The notes below the pieces were generated by a model. That model did not search any database. It was not told the origin of the DNA and saw nothing but the letters and a program-made list of their open reading frames with translations. The position numbers and the translations under genes are program-made. Of a stretch of 19,546 nt of DNA, positions 14,008-19,546 are shown piece after piece (position 1 is the first letter of the stretch; every line of letters begins with the position of its first letter). This DNA is from Clostridium sp. UBA4108 (GTDB lineage Bacteria; Bacillota; Clostridia; Clostridiales; Clostridiaceae). The stretch covers positions 1 to 19,546 of the forward strand of contig DFXM01000032.1 in the NCBI GenBank assembly GCA_002381695.1, given 5' to 3'.

Positions 14008-15204
14008 TTAAGAATTTAGTTTATAAAAGCTTCTTAAATATCTTCCTTCTCCAACTATATCATCTGGTGCTTGTACAAATTTCACCTTCATTAAATATTC
14101 ATTAATAACTCCAAACACTTGGTGCCATAACTCTAGAGCTATCTCATCTATATTGATTCCATGCCTTATAGGCGTGGTATCTAAAGCATTCTCCTCAAAT
14201 TCATGGAAAACTCCTTTTACACTATCGCAAATCTCCTTAAGAATAATATTTGATATTTTCTCAATGATTAAAATATCCTCTTCTTCAAATATAGGAATAC
14301 TACAGGTAATTAAATCACTTTCATCATCAATGCTTACATATTCAAGCCCTTTAAGAAAATTAGTAATATTTTCTTCTTCTTCAGATATTTCATTATAGTA
14401 TACATTATTTTTAATGCATTTCCAAATAAATTGACCACATCTCTCTGCTAAATCTCTATTTGTGTCTTCAATGATTCTTATATAAGATAAGTTTAATTCT
14501 TCAAAAGGAGTAGAATTTTCTAAAGTCTTTTGCACCCTTCTAAAGAATCTAAACATATCTTTTCTAGCTCCATTAGAATCACCAAAGCTATTAAATATAA
14601 AGTTTTCAGTTCTATAGTTATTGCTACTACAGAATATTTTATTACTATGCTCCTCCACACTATCACTATCCTCATATCCAAAAATCATATAATCTCTATT
14701 TCCTGGCTGAAACTTTGAAGATAGGAATACCTTTTTATCCGTAAAAAATTGAAAGGCTGTACCATCAAAAATCCTATCGCATATTATATGGTAAAGTATC
14801 CTCTCTTTAGAGAACGAATTATAGTTTGATAATTCTGATATTTTACTATATATCAGTTCTTTTTTATCTAAATTTTTTTGCCCTACTTCTTTCCCAATAT
14901 TTAAAAAGCATCTATTTAATATTTCCATGTCTTCTTCTAAAAATACTGTAAAATTTAGTTTATATTTATTGTCTATTTCATCTATAGCCTTTATAAATTT
15001 TAGACTATTGATTATATTATCAAATTCTATGTCCTTAACCCCAAACTTTTTAATTATTTCCTCCTTGCTTATTGTAAAGGGTTTATTATGTGCAACTTCA
15101 TATAAAATTTCTGGAGCATATTTTTTATTACATACATAAACTGGACTATATTCATCATAGCTTCCTGTATCTCCAAAGAAATATAAGTTTATTCTCTTAT
15201 GCAT
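14008..15204 (-). CDS. Unrecognised protein with winged-helix-like N terminus
   Basis: A 398-residue soluble protein that I do not recognise. No membrane segment or signal peptide is visible. Residues 40-85, from PFTISKEEIIKKFGVKD to FIKAIDEIDNKYKLNF, look like a winged helix: a helix, a turn, a recognition-like helix and a beta wing. The middle contains several aromatic-rich stretches (YLYHIICDRIFDG-like, DYMIFGYED, MFRFFRRVQ), and the C-terminal 120 residues are predicted mostly helical and acidic, with a conserved-looking RHGINIDEIALELWHQVFGVINEYL. AAGGAG nine bases upstream fixes the ATG. It lies 63 bases after the Nudix gene on the same strand. A regulator with a ligand or enzyme domain is possible but unsupported. 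Confidence 0.75.
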   Translation of the reverse strand: MHKRINLYFFGDTGSYDEYSPVYVCNKKYAPEILYEVAHNKPFTISKEEIIKKFGVKDIEFDNIINSLKFIKAIDEIDNKYKLNFTVFLEEDMEILNRCFLNIGKEVGQKNLDKKELIYSKISELSNYNSFSKERILYHIICDRIFDGTAFQFFTDKKVFLSSKFQPGNRDYMIFGYEDSDSVEEHSNKIFCSSNNYRTENFIFNSFGDSNGARKDMFRFFRRVQKTLENSTPFEELNLSYIRIIEDTNRDLAERCGQFIWKCIKNNVYYNEISEEEENITNFLKGLEYVSIDDESDLITCSIPIFEEEDILIIEKISNIILKEICDSVKGVFHEFEENALDTTPIRHGINIDEIALELWHQVFGVINEYLMKVKFVQAPDDIVGEGRYLRSFYKLNS

Positions 15205-15267
15205 TATTTTTATCTCCTTATATATTTTATAGATTTTATAAGTACTTCTTCATCTCTTATATCTCTG

Positions 15268-15672
15268 TTAGAATGCTCTACTAGTAACTTGTCCATCAAA
15301 TTCTACAGCATCTTGTACTCTTAATTTTTGTACATCACTAAGTTCTGAAATATTAAACCATCCATATTCTGAATGTTCTTCACTTAAGCATATGCTATTT
15401 TCATCTAATATTTCACACTTAAATATTCCAACCTGTGAATTGAAGCTTTTATGATAATATAATCCTGTAAAAGCGCTAATTAATACATTAATTCCTAACT
15501 CCTCAGCACATTCTCTTTTAATTGCTTCATGAATTGTTTCTCCTGGCTCAACTCCACCACCTGGAAGCCCCCATCTCTTATCCCCATAGGTTTGCTTAAG
15601 TAAAAGTACTTGTTCCTTTTTATTTGTAATAACTGCATGTACACTAAATCTAAAGAAGTCATTAAAACCCAT
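15268..15672 (-). CDS. Nudix hydrolase
   Basis: A 134-residue single-domain Nudix protein. The Nudix box is complete: GGGVEPGETIHEAIKRECAEELGINV fits G-x5-E-x7-R-E-U-x-E-E-x-G-U, whose glutamates bind magnesium. The preceding WGLPGG and the short length are typical of MutT/Ap4A-type enzymes that cleave nucleoside diphosphates linked to another group. The exact substrate cannot be read. AAGGAG seven bases upstream fixes the ATG. It lies 164 bases downstream of the ABC operon, in a gap of AT-rich sequence with no clear terminator or promoter, and is probably co-transcribed with the unrecognised gene that follows. Confidence 0.9.
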   Translation of the reverse strand: MGFNDFFRFSVHAVITNKKEQVLLLKQTYGDKRWGLPGGGVEPGETIHEAIKRECAEELGINVLISAFTGLYYHKSFNSQVGIFKCEILDENSICLSEEHSEYGWFNISELSDVQKLRVQDAVEFDGQVTSRAF

Positions 15673-15836
15673 ATTTTCTCTCCTTATAATATATTAATTC
15701 TATTATTTGCCATCCTTCAATAATTTAACTAAACAATTAAATGTATTTTCTTTAATAAATCCATTAGTTGCAATTCAAGAAGAATGTTCCATAAATTTAT
15801 AATTAAATTACCCAGGATAATGCCAATAGATTACAT

Positions 15837-16235
15837 TTAACTATTAGCCTTAAGATAAAACATAATGGCTATACATAAAATACCAATCACAAAAAATATA
15901 CCTGCTTTTTTCAAACTTGGTGTGAAAATGTCCCTAGGATTATCTTTATAATAAGCAATTCTTATTTGATCTCCTACAGACGCATTAATGGAAACTTGAA
16001 TTCTACTTGAAGATATATACTCTTTTCCATCCACCCTAAGACTTACCATAGCCCATCTAGAGTTATTTTTTTTCATGGCTTCTGGTACAGTAGTCTCTGT
16101 ATCAATGATTGTTGCCATTGTGTAGCTTATTAGTTCTTTATTCATCATAAAAGTAATATACTGATATGCAGAATATACTATGCAAAATGCCGCTGTAACT
16201 CCAAAAAGTAGAATAGCTTGTGTATTTTCTCTCAT
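15837..16235 (-). CDS. Small DUF3592-like membrane protein
   Basis: A 132-residue protein with a membrane helix at each end (about 7-29 and 110-128) flanking a soluble beta-rich middle. The pattern of an alternating strand, then DGKEYISSSRI, then VGDQIRIAYYKDNPRDIF resembles DUF3592 domains, in which a similar DGKxY...VGDxVxVxYxPxNP pattern recurs. The function of the family is unknown. It starts 12 bases after the ABC permease stop with GGTGA just upstream, so it belongs to the GntR-ABC operon as its last gene. It could be an accessory subunit or an envelope-stress protein. Confidence 0.75.
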   Translation of the reverse strand: MRENTQAILLFGVTAAFCIVYSAYQYITFMMNKELISYTMATIIDTETTVPEAMKKNNSRWAMVSLRVDGKEYISSSRIQVSINASVGDQIRIAYYKDNPRDIFTPSLKKAGIFFVIGILCIAIMFYLKANS

Positions 16236-16247
16236 TTAATCACCATC

Positions 16248-16904
16248 CTAATACTCTTTGTTCTTAATACTCTTATTTGATGCCATAGTTCCAATAATGA
16301 TGGATGCACATGTAATCAATAATGATAGAATAGCAACCATCCATACGGAACTATTTTCCATAGTAGCTATTAATGGGATGTCACTTCCTAAGTATTTTGT
16401 AATAATAGATATGAAGAATGGAAATATAAAAATGATGCCTGCACTTATCATTTGCAACTTAACATAGCCAAGCTTAAATGTCATGGGAATATAAATTCCA
16501 AAAAATATTTCTATTACTGCAAAAAACAGTAGTATGTTTTTTATATCTACTTTACCTACAGGAACCACTGGCACATGTGACAGTATTAAAAATAAAGCTG
16601 TGGTTACTATGAATATAAAGGTAACTAAAACATATTTTGCCATAACAGCTTTGTTAATTGACATAGGTATTATTCTGAGATAGATTTCACCTTTTTGCTT
16701 CATTTCCTCCATAGATATTGCATGATATACCGTAAATGTTATCATTAATACTAACATACTATAAAGAATATTTCCATTCTGTTGAAATGCAGGAGTTCTA
16801 TATGAAATGAATATGGGAGCTACCACAATGAACCCAAGAATGGGTAGTAAATATTTCTTTATTAGTAACAAGTCTTTCTTGAATAAATTATAAATTACCT
16901 TCAT
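16248..16904 (-). CDS. ABC-2 type transporter permease
   Basis: A 218-residue integral membrane protein with six hydrophobic segments, typical of the short ABC-2 permeases found next to YtrB/BcrA-like ATPases. Visible features are the N-terminal cytoplasmic NLFKKDLLLIKKYLLP followed by TM1, and the conserved cytoplasmic MEEMKQKGEIYLRIIPMS between TM2 and TM3. GGGGAG six bases upstream fixes the ATG. Only one base separates it from the ATPase stop (TAA-T-ATG), so the two are translationally coupled and should form one exporter as a homodimeric permease with the ATPase. Confidence 0.88.
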   Translation of the reverse strand: MKVIYNLFKKDLLLIKKYLLPILGFIVVAPIFISYRTPAFQQNGNILYSMLVLMITFTVYHAISMEEMKQKGEIYLRIIPMSINKAVMAKYVLVTFIFIVTTALFLILSHVPVVPVGKVDIKNILLFFAVIEIFFGIYIPMTFKLGYVKLQMISAGIIFIFPFFISIITKYLGSDIPLIATMENSSVWMVAILSLLITCASIIIGTMASNKSIKNKEY

Positions 16905-16905
16905 A

Positions 16906-17760
16906 TTATTCTCCCCCTATAATTGTCAAAAATATATCTTCTAAAGTTGCTTTTTCTATAACCATATTAGAATTTAGTGATTGTATTGTCTGAAATTCTT
17001 TCGTAATGCCTGTGAAACCATACCTTGATTGATCAAGAATTTTAAGAGGAACTTCCCTTATTTTTTCTAAATCATCTAATGTGCCTTTTATTAAGCGATA
17101 AGACTCTATTATATCGTCTTTCCCAGCTTGTTCAATAATTCTTCCGTTATCAATAATTATAATTTCATCAGCGCATCGTTCCAAATCACTAGTAATGTGT
17201 GTTGAGAAAAAAGCACTCTTTCCTTCTTCTTGGACAAATTCACTTAATATATCCATTAACTCTTTTCGTATTTTAGGGTCAAGTCCAGAAGTTGGTTCAT
17301 CCATAATAAGAAGATCAGCACCATGGGATAGTGCTAACGCCAAAGAATATTTAAGCTTCATTCCTTTTGACAATGTTGATATGGATTGCTTTGAGTTTAA
17401 TCGGAATTTTTTTAAGTATTCTTGATACTTTCCTTCACTCCAATGACTATAACAAGAAGCAATCAAATCTTTCATTTCATTTAGAGTTAGATGTTCATAA
17501 AAAAATCCATCATCTAAGACAACACCTATTTTATTCTTTATCAAAGAATCATTTCCCTGATATTTATTTGAAAAGAATGTGATTTCACCACTATCTTTTT
17601 TCAATAAACCTAATAAAGTCTTTATTAATGTAGTTTTTCCTGCACCATTTTTCCCAATAAATCCAGTGATACAGTTTTCTTGAATATGAAAAGATACATT
17701 GTTTAAGCCAAAATTTTGAAATTTCTTTGAAATCTCGCAAACATTTAATACATCACTCAT
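16906..17760 (-). CDS. ABC transporter ATP-binding protein (YtrB/BcrA-like)
   Basis: A 284-residue nucleotide-binding subunit. Walker A is GKNGAGKTTLIKT, the Q-loop region follows at VVLDDGFFYEHLT, the signature is TLSKGMKLKYSLALAL (LSKGM rather than LSGGQ, as in this exporter branch), Walker B is LLIMDEPTSGLDP, and the H-loop is FFSTHITSD. About 60 residues follow the core as a C-terminal extension. It is placed three bases after the GntR gene with GAGGG upstream of its ATG. With the permease it probably exports a drug, peptide or lipid-linked substrate; YtrA-regulated ABC operons in Bacillus respond to cell-wall antibiotics, but no substrate is shown here. Confidence 0.94.
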   Translation of the reverse strand: MSDVLNVCEISKKFQNFGLNNVSFHIQENCITGFIGKNGAGKTTLIKTLLGLLKKDSGEITFFSNKYQGNDSLIKNKIGVVLDDGFFYEHLTLNEMKDLIASCYSHWSEGKYQEYLKKFRLNSKQSISTLSKGMKLKYSLALALSHGADLLIMDEPTSGLDPKIRKELMDILSEFVQEEGKSAFFSTHITSDLERCADEIIIIDNGRIIEQAGKDDIIESYRLIKGTLDDLEKIREVPLKILDQSRYGFTGITKEFQTIQSLNSNMVIEKATLEDIFLTIIGGE

Positions 17761-17763
17761 AAC

Positions 17764-18138
17764 TTATCCCTCCTCGTAAATAATATCCATCATGTCCATA
17801 AGCTCTTTTTTACTTATTCCCATGGTTTTTGCTGTAGAGACCATGTCGAACATTTTATCCTCCACTATTAATCTTTTTGTATCTTTGATTAGATCTGTAT
17901 TTCCAGCTAATACAAAAGTTCCTTTACCTGCCTTACTTGTGACAAATCCCTCTTTTTCCAATTCATCATACACTCTACGAATCGTTAAAACACTGACTCT
18001 AAGATCTGTTGAAAAATTACGGATAGATGGTAATAATTCTCCATTTTTTAGTTCACCTTTTAATATTGCTGATTTTATTTGCTCTTTGATTTGTTGGTAT
18101 AAAGGCTTTTCTGAAGTATTTGAAAGAACAACGTTCAA
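17764..18138 (-). CDS. GntR-family regulator, YtrA subfamily
   Basis: A 124-residue regulator. The winged helix occupies residues 10-78: PLYQQIKEQIKSAILKGELKNGELLPSIRNFSTDLRVS, then VLTIRRVYDELEKEGFVTSKAGKGTFV, the textbook GntR signature. The short C-terminal tail of about 45 residues, instead of a full ligand domain, marks the YtrA subfamily. The start is a TTG with AGGAGG about six bases upstream and no better ATG. It is first in the operon with the ABC exporter, behind a strong promoter overlapped by an inverted repeat, so it probably represses its own operon until a signal releases it. Confidence 0.93.
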   Translation of the reverse strand: MNVVLSNTSEKPLYQQIKEQIKSAILKGELKNGELLPSIRNFSTDLRVSVLTIRRVYDELEKEGFVTSKAGKGTFVLAGNTDLIKDTKRLIVEDKMFDMVSTAKTMGISKKELMDMMDIIYEEG

Positions 18139-18153
18139 TTTATCCCTCCTAAC

Positions 18154-18183
18154 TGTGTATCTCTTTACATCACATTCTACACA
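18154..18183. promoter_or_regulatory. Inverted-repeat operator overlapping the GntR promoter
   Basis: TGTGTA (18154-18159) and TACACA (18178-18183) are perfect inverted arms 18 bases apart. The right arm overlaps the -10 hexamer (18174-18179), and the left arm covers the early transcribed region. Binding there would block initiation, as expected for self-repression by the YtrA-type regulator. Confidence 0.55.
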
Positions 18184-18202
18184 CCAAGTACAGTTTTGTC
18201 AA
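18174..18202 (-). promoter_or_regulatory. Near-consensus sigma-A promoter of the GntR-ABC operon
   Basis: On the minus strand TTGACA (18197-18202) and TAGAAT (18174-18179) are separated by exactly 17 bases. This is the best promoter in the window. The start site would be near 18167, giving a leader of about 30 bases before the TTG start codon. Confidence 0.85.
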
Positions 18203-18203
18203 T

Positions 18204-18229
18204 AAAAAAGGTCCGAGAATACTCAGACC
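18204..18229 (-). terminator. Rho-independent terminator of the GNAT-HIT operon
   Basis: In the minus-strand transcript GGUCUGAG pairs with CUCGGACC (8 bp, one G-U) around a UAUU loop, followed by six U. It lies 18 bases after the HIT gene stop. The U-tract ends only one base before the -35 hexamer of the next operon's promoter, so termination and initiation signals are packed together. Confidence 0.88.
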
Positions 18230-18246
18230 AACCAAACTAATATAAA

Positions 18247-18711
18247 TTATTCTTGTTTTAAATATTCTCTAAGCCTCCTTGCATACTCCACTCTTTCTTC
18301 ACCATCTAACATTTCTCTTTTATTTCCATATAAATTATCATCTTTATATCTCGGAAATACATGCAAATGATAATGCCAAACATCTTGACTTCCATAAGGT
18401 TCATTATGCTGTCTTGAAGATACTCCATCACACTTATATACATTCTTAAATGCAATAGCTACTATTCTCTCTAGTTCATGAATTTTAGCAGAGATTTCAT
18501 TAGGTAAGTCATAAATATTTTCAATATGTTCATTAGGAATAATAATTACATGTCCCTTATTATTTTTCCAACATCCTGCTCCAATAAAAGCGGTTATATA
18601 TTCATCTTTATATATAATATCCTTTTGGCTTGTAAGTACATGTTCATTTTCAATGCCCTTAACTACTAAGCAAAATGGACATATATAATCCTTAGGTTCA
18701 TGATTATACAT
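18247..18711 (-). CDS. HIT-family nucleotide hydrolase/transferase
   Basis: A 154-residue histidine-triad protein. The catalytic signature is DVWHYHLHVFPRY (H-x-H-x-H), with KGHVIIIPNEHIENIYDL upstream as in Fhit/HINT-like enzymes. An N-terminal CPFC at about residues 11-14 may bind zinc with downstream histidines. Family members act on dinucleoside polyphosphates or AMP-linked amines; the substrate is not determined here. The frame opens at a GTG at 18729, but GGAGG lies nine bases before the ATG at 18711 (MYNHEPKDY), which is preferred. It follows the GNAT gene by 33 bases and is followed by a clear terminator. Confidence 0.9.
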   Translation of the reverse strand: MYNHEPKDYICPFCLVVKGIENEHVLTSQKDIIYKDEYITAFIGAGCWKNNKGHVIIIPNEHIENIYDLPNEISAKIHELERIVAIAFKNVYKCDGVSSRQHNEPYGSQDVWHYHLHVFPRYKDDNLYGNKREMLDGEERVEYARRLREYLKQE

Positions 18712-18744
18712 AAACAAAATCCTCCTCACATAATTGGCAGCAAC

Positions 18745-19443
18745 CTATTCAGAAATTATCCATTCTTCTGATATCTTTTTAAAGCCCAAGGCTTCTGGAA
18801 TTTTTTTAGAATAAATATTATCATCCTCAACTAAATAAATTGGCAATACATTCTTATCTATACACCAATTTACACATCCTTTAATAACTTCCTTAGCATA
18901 TCCTTTATTTCTAAAGTCTTCTAAGGTAAATACAGCAATATTTCCTCCTCCACAAGTAACTTCTGATATAAAAGCTATAGAAGATACTTTTTCATTAGAT
19001 ATGGTTATAAATTGTCGTTTTTCTTCAATAATTATTTTCTTTCTTTCAATATATTTATTAATATCAAAGTCATTTTTAAGAGTTAATCTACTACCATCTT
19101 CTATTGTCATTGTTCTACTTTCAGTACGCTGTTTATTTAATTTTTCATAAGCATACCTATGCATCTTTCTTATTCTAAATTCTAAATGACCCTTTAAAAA
19201 CTCTTCTAATATATTGTCTAAATATTTCGACTTATCATGTTGTAATGATATAATTTCTTCATAGTATTTAGGAGATACTGATAATATCTCTTCTTCTAGC
19301 CAAATTGATTTAATTATGGGGTAATAATATTTCTCATTAAGAGGCAAATATCTATTTGAACATTTAAATATTCTCTTACCTTCATTAAAACTACTTTCAT
19401 CTATTCCCATAAAATCTCTATAGTAATCATGTGTTGTTATCAT
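18745..19443 (-). CDS. GNAT-family acetyltransferase with long N-terminal extension
   Basis: A 232-residue protein. The C-terminal half is GNAT-like: VSSIAFISEVTCGGGNIAVFTLEDFRNKGYAKEVIKGCVNW, where R-N-K-G-Y-A is the acetyl-CoA loop of motif A, followed by PIYLVEDDNIYSKKIPEALGFKKI as the final strand-helix-strand. The first 120 residues are an unrecognised, mostly helical and charged extension, as in the GNAT_acetyltran group. GAGG eight bases before the ATG supports the start. It is the first gene of the GNAT-HIT operon. No strong promoter could be placed in the roughly 75 bases between it and the repeat at the window edge. Confidence 0.83.
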   Translation of the reverse strand: MITTHDYYRDFMGIDESSFNEGKRIFKCSNRYLPLNEKYYYPIIKSIWLEEEILSVSPKYYEEIISLQHDKSKYLDNILEEFLKGHLEFRIRKMHRYAYEKLNKQRTESRTMTIEDGSRLTLKNDFDINKYIERKKIIIEEKRQFITISNEKVSSIAFISEVTCGGGNIAVFTLEDFRNKGYAKEVIKGCVNWCIDKNVLPIYLVEDDNIYSKKIPEALGFKKISEEWIISE

Positions 19444-19517
19444 ATATGCAACCTCACTTTAATCAATCTACTTAAACATTTATTTATAAATCTTTGTTTT
19501 AAAATAGTGTTGACAAT

Positions 19518-19546
19518 GAACTACATATTATTGCGAAGCAAACCAT
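19518..19546. repeat. Start of a third hairpin array, cut by the window edge
   Basis: GAACTACATATTATTGCGAA, followed by GCAAACCAT, matches 3874-3902 with two mismatches in 29. If the sequence continues with TTGCAGAGAAG, as the other copy suggests, it would form a GCAAA-CCA-TTTGC hairpin followed by the array linker. That continuation is outside the window, so assignment to the array family is inference. Confidence 0.5.

Noticed and set aside
15745..15790. GTTGCAATTC and AAGAAG resembling array modules
   Set aside because: There is no hairpin and no exact linker; similarity is limited to a few bases.
15807..15821. ATTACC/GGATAAT weak hairpin after the ABC operon as a terminator
   Set aside because: The stem is short with a wobble pair and no T-tract follows.

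Overview
The window is chromosomal DNA from a low-GC Gram-positive anaerobe, most likely a Clostridium. It is strongly AT-rich, the ribosome binding sites are strong (AAGGAG, GGAGG), several genes start with TTG, and the protein families are typical of clostridia. There are no rRNA or tRNA genes, no phage genes and no recognisable transposase. Species cannot be fixed from the sequence.

Layout. (1) 121-3730, minus strand: a tight five-gene operon (HAD hydrolase, GNAT acetyltransferase, YqeK-like HD hydrolase, SAM methyltransferase, P-loop kinase-like protein) behind an extended -10 promoter. (2) 3962-6157: a LysR regulator divergent from a YeiH/UPF0324 membrane transporter, with palindromic candidate operators between them. 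(3) 6181-7523: a nitroreductase gene bracketed by two arrays of short GC-rich hairpins joined by a constant AGAGAAG/CTTCTCT linker. (4) 7471-11588: an OmpR-type response regulator and sensor kinase, divergent from a large membrane protein that joins an HMA domain, a DsbD/TauE-like membrane domain and a cupredoxin. This looks like a copper-handling divergon. (5) 11717-13854: a minus-strand operon of DUF402 protein, MBL-fold hydrolase and HAD hydrolase, ended by a terminator shared with the copper gene. (6) 14008-15672: a Nudix hydrolase and an unrecognised winged-helix-like protein. (7) 15837-18138: a YtrA-type GntR regulator, ABC ATPase, ABC-2 permease and a small DUF3592-like membrane protein, with a near-consensus promoter and an inverted-repeat operator. 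(8) 18247-19443: a GNAT protein and a HIT-family hydrolase, ended by a clear rho-independent terminator.

The most unusual structure is the hairpin-array family. Array A (6181-6339) and array B (7208-7523) share both arms without gaps. Array B carries an exact 60-bp tandem period in which each unit holds three hairpins, and its differences between units are all transitions, several of which preserve base pairing. Array B runs into the 3' end of the sensor kinase gene and supplies its last codons and its stop. A related head sequence occurs at 3874-3912 (degenerate) and at the right edge of the window (19518-19546, probably a third array cut by the boundary). I do not recognise this as a named element. 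It is the best candidate here for an undescribed mobile or RNA-structural system.

How the genes fit together. Most are small-molecule and nucleotide-modifying enzymes, including three families able to hydrolyse dinucleoside polyphosphates or related nucleotides (YqeK-like, Nudix, HIT), mixed with three separate regulator-plus-transporter modules (LysR/YeiH, two-component/copper, GntR/ABC).
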